From Galaxea fascicularis (lineage: Eukaryota; Cnidaria; Anthozoa; Scleractinia; Euphylliidae): a stretch of 64,000 nt of DNA. Both the position numbers and the translations under genes were made by a program. The DNA is taken from NCBI GenBank assembly GCA_948470475.1, contig OX419336.1, positions 7,407,671 through 7,471,670 of the forward strand, in the 5' to 3' direction. Positions within the stretch are counted from its first letter, which is position 1. Every line of letters starts with the position of its first letter. The notes beneath the pieces were generated by a model, which was not told where the DNA came from, searched no databases, and saw only the letters and a list, made by a program, of their open reading frames with translations. Below, one piece after another: positions 21,644-33,230 of this stretch.

Positions 21644-23086
21644 TGGTAAGCCACCGAAATGATAATCGAGATCTGAATTCTTCTAAAGACAATTTTTGAA
21701 TTGCAGTTTCTACTGTCCACGTATCTTAAGTTCTTATATGACTGCGGAGTCCAAAACATGCATCGGTATGCTGAGCTCATCCATTTATTGCAGATTCATC
21801 CATTCACTGTAGAATTTACAGACTTGGATGATCTTATATTATCTAGAGGCGTAGTTACTCAAATTCAACCATGATGGCTAATGAGTAATTGTCGGTTAGA
21901 TCGAATTGCCAGAAAGTTTAGTTAGCCCAAGCTAAGTTATGTCTGATTCTCCAGTTTCGGCCTGATTTTGTAAGAATATATAAAGTAAAAAATTAGCTAC
22001 TATTCAAAAGACTGAACCGCCTGTTATATCCCAAAACATGCGACGTTTCGTTTTCTAGGAAATGCCTTTTATAGATGGGTTTTACGGTGACGTTATCAAA
22101 TTCTAAAATCAAAATCGCTTGGTCTTCTGAATTTTTATCTATACGACGTTGAAGATGGCCTAGAAATAAATATTTTTAGAAGGTAGCAGTTCCGTAACGT
22201 CTTTCGTTTTGAAAATACAGCATTTTGATACCTAGCGTGACACCAAGACACAAACCTGTTTGGCTGAAAAAAATGTATCTCATTATGATTCCCCTAGTTA
22301 AAACGTTTCAAGTATATTAGGAGATGTGTTTGTACACATATGTACTGTCTCACAAATGAAAAGTAAGCGCTTCCATCGCAAAGTGAACTCCTAAAGTTGC
22401 GTGGCACGCTTCGGCAAATAACTCAGAAACGATGTATCACACAGACGTGAGACCTGGAGAGGTTGTTTATGTATTGGTCTTCTACAACATTTTCACGTTC
22501 TTGCATTTTTTTTCATTAAGTGGCCTCGAATTTATTTTTTTATGGCGTGACAGTGAAAACGATCTATAGTTTTCAGTTTATACGTAGTTTCAGTGCTGCA
22601 CGCAAAGATAAAAGAGGGTGTCACGAAAAGGCAGACAATCTATGAAGTCGTCGGGTTGTGTTTACCTATCAGACTTTGTGTCGTCGACCACCAGAACTAA
22701 CAAAAGTGAAAACGGATAGTTTACAGTGGCTCAGTCATTAGCTTTGTGGAAAAAATTTTTAGTAAAGTACACTTCCAAAATGACTGTTCCTTTAACCATT
22801 TTTAGACTCAATTAAAGGGATGCGGCCCCCGCACTTTAAAAACTGCAAGTATAAGACGTTTCAAAAACCCTCCTTCAGGACTCCTGATCGGCTTGTTTAT
22901 TTTCATCTCTGTAAAGCGTTTTATTAGTGAAAATATAGCATTTTGAATTTTATCCCGTATGCCAGAGGTTCTGCTCCTCTTACCAATAAATCCCCTCCAT
23001 ACTAATTTTAAGTGGCACACTTAAGTACGGGATATCGCACCTTATTTTTTCTTTTGTTTTTTTTCTTTACTTTATACTGATTCGCA
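21644..23086. other. Intergenic or intronic, no gene seen
   Basis: AT-rich, with no bounded repeat or exon found. Confidence 0.4.
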
Positions 23087-23500
23087 GAGTCCAGTTGTGA
23101 AGGACAATGCATCGATGCCCGTCAGTTCAACGGCGCTTTAGTGTTTGTACATCTACCTGGTGCAGCAAAGGATTGCGTCGACCACATTGTCAAGAGCATT
23201 GAAGAACGTGGTGCTAAAATTAGTAATTTTTTTCATAGGAACGTTACCCATTTGATTACCTCAAATGACTTTGTCGAGATGACAGGAAAGGGGAAAATAG
23301 CATCGAGGAATATCTTGACTAACCTATCGTCTAGGGGAGCAATGCTTCTTTCAAAGGCAAAAATAAAGCCCACTCCTATGAGTATACGGTAGAAAAGGCA
23401 CAACTATTCGGTGTAAAGGTTGTTTTTCTAGAGCATGTGAACCTGGCCCTCTCAAGAAAGTGCAATTCGGTCGCATCAGTAAAAGACTTTTACCCTGCAC
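23087..23500 (+). pseudogene. DBF4-like BRCT (motif N) fragment
   Basis: After a good acceptor (TTTACTTTATACTGATTCGCAG) the sequence encodes DARQFNGALVFVHLPG, SIEERGAKISNFFHRNVTHL and LSSRGAMLLSKAKIKP. After a one-base frame change near 23375-23390 it continues as EKAQLFGVKVVFLEHVN. This order (BRCT-like beta strand, helix, GA/G-x-I-x-x-FF, HLI, SRG..LL.KA, GVKV..) matches the N-terminal motif of DBF4, the regulatory subunit of CDC7 kinase in replication origin firing. The frameshift, the lack of motifs M and C, and the satellite immediately downstream suggest a truncated pseudogene rather than the working gene. Assignment is from pattern memory. Confidence 0.55.
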
Positions 23501-23511
23501 GATGCAAACGA

Positions 23512-23669
23512 ACATGGCAATTTCCACGTGCCTTTCATTTGAGCTATAATTTAAAACTACTTGGAAATTTCCATGTTCATGCAGCTCAAATGAAAAGAAA
23601 TTTCCATGTTCTTTTATTTAGCTCAAATAAAGCTGAGGAACATGGAAATGCCCATGTTCTTTTCACAGA
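23512..23669. repeat. Degenerate leader of the satellite
   Basis: Irregular copies of the CATGGAAATTTCCATGTT core in both orientations, separated by AGCTCAAATRAA-type spacers, precede the regular array. The same TTTATTTAGCTCAAA spacer also closes the array at about 24530. Confidence 0.7.
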
Positions 23670-24540
23670 GGGGTTTGGAAATTTCCATGTTCCTTTCACA
23701 GGCTTAACGTAAAGGGGTTTGGAAATTTCCATGTTCCTTTCGCACGCTTAACGCAGAGGGGTTTGGAAATTTCCATGTTCCTTTCACAGGCTTAACGTAA
23801 AGGGGTTTGGAAATTTCCATGTTCCTTTCACAGGCTTAACGTAAAGGGGTTTGGAAATTTCCATGTTCCTTTCGCACGCTTAACGCAGAGGGGTTTGGAA
23901 ATTTCCATGTTCCTTTCACAGGCTTAACGTAAAGGGGTTTGGAAATTTCCATGTTCCTTTCACAAGCTTAATGTAAAGGGGTTTGGAAATTTCCATGTTC
24001 CTTTCACAGGCTTAACGTAAAGGGGTTTGGAAATTTCCATGTTCCTTTCACAAGCTTAACGTAAAGGGGTTTGGAAATTTCCATGTTCCTTTCACAGGCT
24101 TAACGTAAAGGGGTTTGGAAATTTCCATGTTCCTTTCACAGGGCTACATAAAAGGAACATGGAAATTTCCATGTTCCTTTCGCAGGCTTAATGTAAAGGG
24201 GTTTGGAAATTTCCATGTTCCTTTCACAAGCTTAATGTAAAGGGGTTTGGAAATTTCCATGTTCCTTTCACAAGCTTAATGTAAAGGGGTTTGGAAATTT
24301 CCATGTTCCTTTCACAGGCTTAACGCAGAGGGGTTTGGAAATTTCCATGTTCCTTTCACAAGCTTAATGTAAAGGGGTTTGGAAATTTCCATGTTCCTTT
24401 CACAAGCTTAATGTAAAGGGGTTTGGAAATTTCCATGTTCCTTTCACAAGCTTAATGTAAAGGGGTTTGGAAATTTCCATGTTCCTTTCACAAGCTTAAT
24501 GTAAAGGGGTTTGGAAATTTCCATATTCCTTTTATTTAGC
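23670..24540 (+). repeat. 44-bp tandem satellite, 20 copies
   Basis: Twenty head-to-tail units at an exact 44-bp period: unit starts fall at 23670 and 24506, which are 19 periods apart. Each unit is GGGGTTTGGAAATTTCCATG followed by TTCCTTTCACAGGCTTAACG and TAAA, with a few recurring variants (CACAAGCTTAATG; CGCACGCTTAACGCAGA). Every unit has the 10-bp palindrome GGAAATTTCC. Variant units recur in order, suggesting block duplication. No coding capacity. Confidence 0.95.
24155..24178. repeat. 24-bp perfect palindrome in the satellite
   Basis: Unit 11 replaces the usual GGGGTTT with AAAAGGAACA, so that GGAACATGGAAA is followed directly by its own complement TTTCCATGTTCC. It may represent the ancestral symmetrical core of the unit. 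Confidence 0.85.
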
Positions 24541-25003
24541 TCAAAGAATGAAAATATCCTCGTTTCTTCTCCTTACTCCAGTGAAGGATAAAAGAGATTT
24601 CTTGATCTCTTGTTTCCTTTTTCTGTAATCATTGCAAGATTTATTTAAACTGTTTTCATGTTCTGAAAACTGTGAATGATGATTTTTATTACCCCCTAAA
24701 AATCTTCATCTCTCTCTATTTGGACGAAAATGGCAGTAACTCCTGATGTACACCATGTTTTCTACTCTAATGTCAAGAGACCGCCATTTTCGTTAAAATC
24801 AGGTCAGTACAATGGTCGTCGAACATGCACAGTTGGTAAAAAGGTTAAAGATTTAATTTTGGATAAACATACTGAAATTCGGTAAGAGTTGGCAATAAAC
24901 CCACAGAACAAAAACACTTCTACCATACATTACACCAATTAGGCAAAAAAATGACCAAACAAAGCATTTATTGCCAAAAATTTGATTTTTTTCAGGCACA
25001 AAT
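24541..25003. other. No gene seen
   Basis: Spacer between the satellite and the decayed Gypsy pol. I looked for an LTR here and downstream of 27856 and did not find a matching pair. Confidence 0.4.
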
Positions 25004-27856
25004 ATGGACGAATTATCTCATTTGTTCCAGAAAGTGCGTTTTAGAATATCCCAAATGGTTTTAGAACGCGTTTTAAATATTGTCATTTGCAATGATGACA
25101 GACCAATAATGGGCAGAAAAACAGCTATTGAGTTAAGTGTGCTTAGACTGGGACTAGGAGTTAATACTGTAATTACTCCAGACATTGATGATAAATACAA
25201 AGCATGTTTTGAAGGGGTAGGCAAGTTAACCGATTACCAAGTTAAAATCCATGTGAAAAAGAAGTAAACCCTTTGGCTCAGCATCCTAGACGAGTTCCTT
25301 TTAGCCTGCGAGAGAAAGTGGAAAGAAAGTTCCACGAGTTAGAGCAGATGGACATCATTGAGAAGGTACAAGGACCAACACCACCATAGGTCAGCCCAAT
25401 AGTTGTAGTTCCTAAGCCGTCTGAAAAGATTCGATTATGCGTTGACATGCGCAAGGCAATTGAGGCCATATTGAGGGAAAGACACCTTATTCCCACCGTT
25501 GATGAGGTTCTCTAGGACACATGACCCAAAGCAGTGTGTTTACCAAGTTAGACCTCAAATGGGGTTATCATCAGCTAGAGCTCAGTGAAGAGTCGCGCGA
25601 CATCACAACATTCACAACACATGCTGGTCTTTATCGGCACAAAAGATTGATGTTTGGCATAACATATGCCCCAGAGATCTATCAGCATACTATCCAACAA
25701 GCCCTACAAGGATGTGAAGGAGTGTACAACATATCAGGTGATATCATTCTCCATGCTAAAGATGATCAAAAACACGATGAAAGGCTCGAGAAGTTATTAG
25801 AAAGATTGCAACAGAGAGGTTTGACCTTGAATCCAGAGAAGTGTAAGTTCAGGATGGCCCAGTTAGAGTTCATGGGATATTTACTGTCTACACGTGGCAT
25901 TGGACCAACAGAATCTAAAGTTGAAGCCGTGCCAGAGAACCTGAGTCTGTAGCAGAAGTAAGGAGTTTTCTAGGACTCGTGAATTTCAGCGCGAAATTCA
26001 TTCCAAACCTGGCCACGGTCGCTGAACCACTTCGACAGCTTACACGGAAAGGCGTGACGTTCAAATGGGGCAAAGAGCAACAAGAAGTGTTCCAAGCTCT
26101 GAAAGGAACACTAGCAAGTGCTGAAACGTTAGCTTACTATGATAAGGATGCCAAAACAAGAGTTATTGCTGATGTAAGTCTAGGTGGAGTTCTTGTTCAG
26201 GAACAAGATGGCAATTGGAGACCAGTCTACTCCGCAAGCCGAAGTTTAACAGCAGTAGAAAGAAGATATTCCCAAACAAAAAGAGAAGCTCTGGCTTTAG
26301 TCTGGGCTTGCGAGAGATTTCGTGTTTCTGTATGGGAAACATTTTGAATTAGAAACTGATCACAAACCACTTGAAGTGATGTATTCAACGGTAAATCTCA
26401 GCCATCGATCTGCACGAATTAAGTGTTGGGTCTTACAACTTCAGCCGTATGAGGTCACAGTGAAGTACTGTCCTGGACCACAGAACATAGCTGATGCTTT
26501 GTCTCGCCCAACCCAAGAAGGTCAAAATGAAGGCAAGAATGTGGCAGAAGAACCGATACATTCAATATGTAGCAGAAAATGTAGCTCCCAGAGCCATACC
26601 TATCCAAGAAATTGAAGAAGCATCTGCCGAGGATGATGAAATTACAATGTTGAGAAAGTGTGTGCAAACCAACGATTAGACTGTTGGTGATCCAGCCTTC
26701 AAAGCTGTGAGAAATGAGTTAACTGTGCTAGGAAAGTTAGTGCTGAGGGGAACGCGGTTAGTCATGCCCCAGAAACTTCGTAAGCAAGTGCTGGAACAGG
26801 CCCATGAAGGGCATCAAGGAATTGTTAAGACCAAGCAAGACTCCGGTCTAAGGCTTGGTGGCCTGGCATAGACCGCGAAGCAGAGCAAAGGTGTGGAGCA
26901 TGTCATGGTTGCTAGCTTGTTAGTAAACCGTTGCCTCCGGAACCTATGAAGAGAACCGAGTTCCCGACACAGCCATGGCAAGACCTTGCAGCAGACCTGT
27001 TAGGACCCCTTCCGACTGGAGAATATCTGCTGGTGGTTGTTGATTATTTTAGTCGGTTCTTTGAAGTAGCCATAACCAAATCAGTGACTTCAGGCAAACT
27101 GATCAAGTATCTAGAAGAAATCTTCACTACTTCTGTCGATAAAAATGACAACGGTCTACAGTTTGTGTCTGAAGAATTTGAAGCTTACCTCAAAGACAAC
27201 AACGTTGAACACAGGGCGTCAACACCATTGTGGCCACAAGCCAATGGGGAGGTTGAGAGACAGAATCTAAAAGCGATGCGGATTGCACATAGTGAAGGGC
27301 GTGACTGGCGAAGAGAAATGCAGAAATTCTTGCTAGCTTACAGAAGCACCCCGCACACGATTACTGGTGTAAGTCCTGCGAAATTCTTATTTGGACGAGA
27401 GATTCGTTCAAAGCTGCCTGGTGTGGAAGAGTTTCGTTCAGCCAGTAATGAAAGTGAAGCTCTAGACAGGGATCGTGAAAGATAGCAAAAAGGAAAAGAT
27501 TACACTGATAATCGGAGAGGTGCTTGTGAGTCTAACCTGAAAGAGGGAGACAAAGTGCTTTTACAGAAACCGAAAACTGATAAGCTGTCCCCATCGTTTG
27601 AAACTACACTCTATTAGGTGGTCAACAAGCTGGGAAGTCTTGTTGAAATTAAGTCTCCTGCTGGTGTTCGTTACAAGAGGAACATCACTCATCTACAGAA
27701 GTACGAGGAAGATGAATCACAGGAAACAGAGGCCTGTAATTCATAAGATCTGAAAGCCGGTGAGAAAGAAGAGCAGGGTGTTCCCACCCAGCATTATATG
27801 TTGAGACCTAGGAGCAATCGTCAGCCAGAGAGGTTTAAAGATTATGAACTTGGTTA
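25004..27856 (+). pseudogene. Decayed Ty3/Gypsy pol (K02A2.6-like type)
   Basis: Remnant of a retrotransposon polyprotein. A protease-to-RT linker is followed by RT (KLDLKWGYHQLELSEESRDI; GLTLNPEKCKF), RNase H/connection (NFSAKFIPNLATVAEPLRQL; TDHKPLEVM) and integrase (WPQANGEVERQN; RSTPHTITGVSPAKFLFGRE), ending LRPRSNRQPERFKDYELG. The frame is broken by a shift near 25262 and by stops at about 25387, 25950, 26677 and 27483, among others. The RT catalytic box reads ISGDII where family members have a DD pair, so it is also catalytically dead. No flanking LTRs recognised. It belongs to a different, older lineage than the 13941-19191 element. Confidence 0.85.
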
Positions 27857-27908
27857 AGACTTATGAATGATGGTTATGAATGATGCACATTTCATGACCA
27901 ATGCAATA

Positions 27909-28078
27909 GGCCATTTCCGAGTTCATGTCTGCCTCCTCTTCAAAGCGAGTCTAAGTGCGAAGTTTTTGTGATGGTAATTAGTTCTACTTTACATATGAAT
28001 GAAAACTAATTTTCATAACAAAAACTTCGCACTTAGACTCGCTTTGAAGAGGAGGCAGACGTGAACTCGGAAATGGCC
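27909..28078. mobile_element. 170-bp foldback MITE, TA target
   Basis: Terminal inverted repeats of about 65 bp beginning GGCCATTTCCGAGTTCATGT and ending with its near-complement, TA on both sides (27907-27908, 28079-28080). The arms are nearly perfect around a short AT-rich loop. Confidence 0.9.
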
Positions 28079-28499
28079 TATTTCACATTTTTAAAGTCGT
28101 TTTGTTTGTACTGATTTAAGGCTTGAACGTTGGAACACTTTTCATTGATTGAGTAACTATCTGGATGAAGCTTAAGTGTTTGTTGCTATTATTTTGTGAA
28201 AAGTTGCACAGTGGACATTTTATTCAGAAAAAAAGAGAGATTGTAGTCTCGATGATTTAATCAAATGAGACCGAGTGGAATTGTGGGTTAATTAAAAAAT
28301 GGAAGCACATGGTTGGTATTGATGTGCTAGTTAAATCTGTGCGTGTTTTGAGTTGAATCCGAATGTTTCATTCATTGTGAAGTCTAAGTAATTAACTTTA
28401 CCAAATACCAAATTAAAAGTGCAGTGCACTGAAAAACAGTAAGATCAAGATGTCGCGTGACATTAACTTCATGTTTTGTTATCTGTTGAACATTATTAA

Positions 28500-28688
28500 C
28501 CCTTTCACTCCAGGAGATTACTACTATGCAACTTCTACTTAGATTATGAATACAGTCACAAGCAAACAGATGATAAGAATTGAGGAATGCTGAATTGATT
28601 CAACACCAAATTATATAAAAAAAATACATATAAATGTATTTGACAATTACTAAGGAGAATTTCTTCTCAGATCTTGGGAGTGAAAGGG
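28500..28688. mobile_element. MITE with CCCTTTCACTCC ends
   Basis: Inverted ends CCCTTTCACTCCAGGAG and CTTGGGAGTGAAAGGG. TTAA precedes the left end; the right flank reads TCAA, one substitution away, so a TTAA duplication is likely. A similar half-end appears near 62178. Confidence 0.65.
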
Positions 28689-29436
28689 TCAAGTTGTGTC
28701 CATGTTTTCAAATTTTGACGAGTGTTGAAAAACTCAAACTTTACAGTGTGTACTTCTTAAACCCTATTTAACGAAGATCATTTTGATTCTTTATTTGCCT
28801 ACATTTGATTCTTTCATTGCTATACTCTGTCCCTAAAGTACAGTGTCGTTACATGCTACAACACATACACTTATAAAAATACTTGTATGTATGAAAATGT
28901 TTTGTTCCTATGCCCTACTGTTTCATATTTAAATTGATGAAATAGTCTCGTTGGACAATAAAGTTACAGTTCTTATTATCCACTGTCTCGAAGATTAACT
29001 TAGTCTTTCTCAACGGTCTTCCTGGATGGAAGAAACTTTATTATTCTCATAAGTGCTTTTGTCTTCTAAACCTTAGACATCAATTCACACTATAATCTGG
29101 TATTCTAAATTATCCGGGAAGGATTTTGTTCGCAGTAAAACATCTACCTCCAGACATCTCCTACAACTAGAAGAAACTTAAAACAGACTGACTACTAGAA
29201 TTTGAAAGCTTTTTTCGTGACAACCAAAGTTGAATGTGTATAGCGTCCATGGTGAACAAAAAAGGCAACCATTGGCCAATCATTCTTTATAATTCCTAAA
29301 AATGTAATCGTCGACACGAACAACTGTCTCTGCATATTATTAGGCCAGTCCCTAAAAAGTACCAATAAAGCTATGATAATCGCAGTTCGATTTCACCCTA
29401 GGCACACGTGCGCATTTCGGACCTATTTTATCCTTT
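28689..29436. other. Intergenic, no gene seen
   Basis: AT-rich; no exon or bounded element identified. Confidence 0.4.
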
Positions 29437-29520
29437 GTTAATAAGTGGGGGGAGGGGGGGCGGGAGGGGGGCGGGAGGGGGACGGGAGGCGGGAGAAGAA
29501 AGGGCGGGAAGCGGAAGAGA
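29437..29520 (+). repeat. G-rich tract with G-quadruplex potential
   Basis: About 80 bp almost without T or C, built of GGGGGGAGGGG and GGGCGGGAGG motifs. More than four G-runs of three or more are closely spaced. Confidence 0.8.
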
Positions 29521-30379
29521 AATGCAAATCACTACTTGTTGCCATTTATTGATCCGTTAGAATACTTTAATAAACAAGAACCCAAAATGTTATTTGACTT
29601 GTATTTAATGTCTTCTGAGGAACTTCTTCGCAGTCGAGCAAACTAAACTTCGCGCTTGGTCTGAAAAACAGGCGTACGTCCAGTGAAATCGTAAACCCTT
29701 TACGGTCATGAAAGGTCAAGGGGCTGTTGCATTAGTACGGTAAGCTGCAAGACGATCAAGGCTTGTACAGGCTACGTGATTTGATTATAAAAATGTCGTC
29801 AAAGGCCATTTTAATAGGTCTTAGTATTTTTCGGTGTGGCAGTGAAAGGTCCGTGCATGGTAGGCCTTCTTGGGAGCTTGCTCCTTATAACTGTGAATCG
29901 AACAGTCGATGCTGTTTCGATGAGTGCGCTGGAGAGTGCGGAGTGCTTCGTTTTACGACCCAGTTTTTTGTTTTAGACAAAACAAAATCATTCCCAATAA
30001 TTAAGAATAGGTGGGCAAACAGCTTGGACAGCAGTCAGGAACGACTTGATCGAAAACAAAGAGAAGATTACTTCTAAAGATTATGAATCATGAATGGTTG
30101 CATGCCGTAGTCCCCAGTAAATGATCTGTACGAATCTTTAGATCAATATCTTGGTTTCGCAATCCCAAAGCACTTCTATATCACATAAACAAACAATGTT
30201 ATGATTTTTATTGCTTATGATAGGTGCTTTTTTTTAAAATGTAGTTTGTAGTAACTGTAAGTACATTGTAATTAATGTAATTTTTGGTTTTGCTTTTTTG
30301 TTGATTCACTCCAGATAGGGTAGGTGTTAACTTGCAACAGCGATCATTGTAAATTTCGACATTTTCCTTACAATCCCCT
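29521..30379. other. Intergenic, no gene supported
   Basis: A 104-codon frame at 29763-30077 exists, but it lacks recognisable domains, splice signals or composition typical of the real genes here. I do not call it. Confidence 0.35.
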
Positions 30380-30436
30380 CTACGCGTTAAACAATAACAT
30401 TATATCATTTCGACCACTAGCAATATAGAGAGTACA
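30380..30436 (-). repeat. 57-bp repeat, inverted copy of 53722-53778
   Basis: All 57 bases are the exact complement of 53722-53778 (core CGAAATGATATAATGTTATT in the other orientation). Flanks diverge quickly on one side and remain partly similar on the other. Confidence 0.85.
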
Positions 30437-30537
30437 CTGAAAGACGCCAGAGCCAATAGTTCGAAGTAGCAGAAAGTGATTTGGCCTCAGTCTCCTCCCT
30501 TGCGCTTCTGTCCGAGAGAGACGAAATTTTGTGTTAT

Positions 30538-30562
30538 ATCCCATGGGAATTTCCCATGGGAT
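30538..30562. repeat. 25-bp palindrome
   Basis: ATCCCATGGGAA and TTCCCATGGGAT are exact complements around a single T. It lies upstream of a TA-MITE. Confidence 0.8.
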
Positions 30563-30715
30563 TCACTCTCGCGCCTTCTCACATAACGGAAGGTTGACCT
30601 TGCATCAATATTTTACCTGGAATAATGTCGAAAGCAAGTGATTTGAGGTAAAGTGAAACGTGTTCCTGGTTTAATACATTCACTTCTTCTGAGGTAGTTT
30701 TTAGGGCAAATATTA

Positions 30716-31070
30716 GGGAACTTAAGCGACGACGGCAACGAGAACGCTACAAAACAATGGGATTGATGAGCTGAGACATTACTCTGTACGTGCGTTATAC
30801 ATTTTGGTACATTTCTTTGGCGTCCTCTGCAAAACAGCAACGTGAAATGACCAAATTTTAGGTTACCTCGGGAACGTTAGCGCATGATGGCAAGTTTTTC
30901 TTTCGTTTTCTTTGCTTTAACACCGTTCACAGTAATTTAGGCCCTGGACAGCTCGCTAGCATTTTCACGTTAAACAAATTGGAATAATCACGAAAGAGTT
31001 ACAAAAACGAGAAGTTATGTTTTGAAATGACGTTCTCGTTGCCATCGTCGTCGTTGTTGCTTAAGCTCCC
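30716..31070 (-). mobile_element. 355-bp TA MITE, same family as 3597-3961
   Basis: The ends are GGGAACTTAAGCGACGACGG and the near-complement ending CTTAAGCTCCC; TA on both sides (30714-30715, 31071-31072). The interior matches the 3597-3961 element in reverse orientation, including the AACACCGTTCACAGT and TTTCTTTCGTTTTCTTTGC segments. Confidence 0.85.
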
Positions 31071-31072
31071 TA

Positions 31073-32904
31073 TTGTTTTGACATCTTGCGACAAACAAGC
31101 TCGTTTGCATGCGTTCGCGACAACCGACGGACCACAAACGTAAATTGTAGATTTCTCAAATTTTACTTGGCTGTCACTTGGCTTACAAAAATTTTAGTTA
31201 GTTTTGCAGTTTGAAAGAAAAATTATTTCATGTGGTTAATCGCGCTTGAACGATCGGCTAGATTCTAGAATACCCCGCCACTTATTTGCATGTGAATAAC
31301 CTACAGTTTTTTCCTGCTACAGGCGGCTTGCTTGGGGTTGGTTTGGGTGTGTGGTTTGATGAGTCAGTTGCCTTTGCATGTAAGCTTATTATGACCTTCA
31401 TTCGCCTGAAGGTCACACCTCCTGCCACACCTATTCAAACAAAACCTCTTCAGTCTTCAAACTGTTCTCTTGGCTGTTATCCAAAAAATTACATTGTTAA
31501 TGTCTGCTACGTGCAAGGCATCATTAATTACAACCTGTATTTTGCCCAAAGGTCACACACCCTTCCAGCTATGCAAACAAGACCTACTTGGGGTTGAGCT
31601 TGGCTGTTATTGAAATCGAGAAATAAAAATATTCTCGAAATGTTTCATTTACGATCACACCTATTATTAATAATTTTACTTTAGTTCTGTATAAATGCTT
31701 TGATACCATAATAATTAGTAGCACCACAGGGGCCTTGAGCACGCTACTGGCGTACACCACCAAAAATTGCACTTTATTCCCCATCTGAAAATTTCTTGCC
31801 TTGCATTTTAGATTTAACAGTAAACATTATATCATTTTGAGTCCACATGGTAAACACCAATATGCTGGTATTGCATTTATTTATTCCCAAGACCTTGAGG
31901 TCCAAACACAAATTGATAGCCAGCAAAATTGTTCCACCCTCTTGGCATTTAGCACACAAGTAATATTTTATTGCAGCAGGAACCGGGGCTGAGTGATAAG
32001 TTCCTGATTGCAGAAATAGAAAATATAGGATTAAAGGAGAGATTTGTTCTTTATTTGTGAGGTTGTGTAACATCAGTGTTTGAAATGAGATCATCCTCTA
32101 AGAAGAATGAAGGCTGTTATTTAAGGCTTATTTTGTTTAGAACTAGTTATTTTGCTTGAAAATACAGCTTCTCATCAATGCTGATAACAACTTCCTTAGA
32201 CAACTGTATTTGAGCCAGTTGGATTCCAGTTTAACCAGTCATATAAGTAGGAGATTAATTAAAGCTAAGGCAACAAAACGTGTTTTGAGTTGCCCTCAGG
32301 GATAAACACTTAAAGTAGCGTAAACTTCAGTTGCAGTTTTTAACTTTTGGATGAAAGTCATTTCCGCAGCTTTTTGTTTTTCAGGATTGACTTCCCCTAA
32401 TCTAAAATATTGCAGAATATCAGCATTGTACAACGTTTGGGGATTAGTGTGGATTAGTGTTAATCAGTTCTCGAACAACCGGGCCCTGGAACCAAGAATG
32501 TGGTATATGATATGTGATATATCATGTGCAGTTCTGGAAAATATTCCCCTCCCCCCCCCCCCCAGAAGGAGGTCAATGGAAATTCCTAGGGGGAGGGGGG
32601 GTGGTGAAAGCAAAAGTTTTAAAAGAAAAGTATGGAGCGAATTTCCAGAGGGGTGGGGGGTGTAAACCAAAATCTTTCCATAGTAGGTCTGGTACTTTTC
32701 TTGAACCATGTGATATGTGAAAAACTAGATCAATATTTGGTCTTTTTCACATGAGAATTATATAACCGTTTTAAAATGTAAACCACACCATGATTTGGAA
32801 TGAGTAGCTTGACTGCTTGCAATATAAGAGTTTCGAGACTTCCGAATTGTACCCCATTTTGCCAACTTTCCACACTGAATGATACTTAATTATATTAAAT
32901 AAAT
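31073..32904. other. No confident exon; may hold the 5' end of the aminopeptidase gene
   Basis: The aminopeptidase gene should have a short first exon upstream of 33231, but I could not identify it. A poly-C/poly-G inverted tract near 32545-32605 (also at about 35235-35310 and 36068-36140) marks a repeat family. Two direct copies of a GGTCACAC(A)CC...TATTCAAAC-like segment lie near 31410-31600. Confidence 0.35.
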
Positions 32905-33005
32905 ATTCTTTTTACCCTAGAGCTATAAGAACTTGGAACAATTTACCTTTATCTTTAATTCCTGATTCACTTGATGAATTTAAGGCCATAATTTCAAGCA
33001 TTTAG
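32905..33005 (+). pseudogene. 3' end of a non-LTR retrotransposon ORF
   Basis: Encodes FYPRAIRTWNNLPLSLI followed by PDSLDEFKAIISSI and a stop. The R-x-I/V-R-x-W-N-x-LP block is the hallmark C-terminus of many CR1/RTE/Jockey-type LINE reverse-transcriptase ORFs. Only about 34 codons remain. Confidence 0.75.
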
Positions 33006-33230
33006 GATATTACTATTACTGTCTATTTTTATTGTTATTATTACTTTAATTGGTTAATTCTAATAGCTAGGTTAATTTTATTGCATGTTCACATGTACAT
33101 TATATTTTTATAGTTATTTATTTATTTATTTATTTTTGTTTTGAAACTCCTAGTATAATTCTGCTGTTTTAGCAGTATACTTATTAAAGACTGCCACGTT
33201 TTATGGTAACTAACCACAGTTTTCTTCTAG

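Noticed and set aside
23670..24540. CRISPR array
   Set aside because: Units are contiguous 44-bp tandem repeats with no variable spacers, in a eukaryotic genome; it is a satellite.
29763..30077. 104-codon plus frame
   Set aside because: No recognisable motif and no exon signals; composition resembles intergenic DNA.
31286..31597. Possible first exon of the aminopeptidase
   Set aside because: Translation has no similarity to an M17 N-terminus and no donor in phase with exon 33231.
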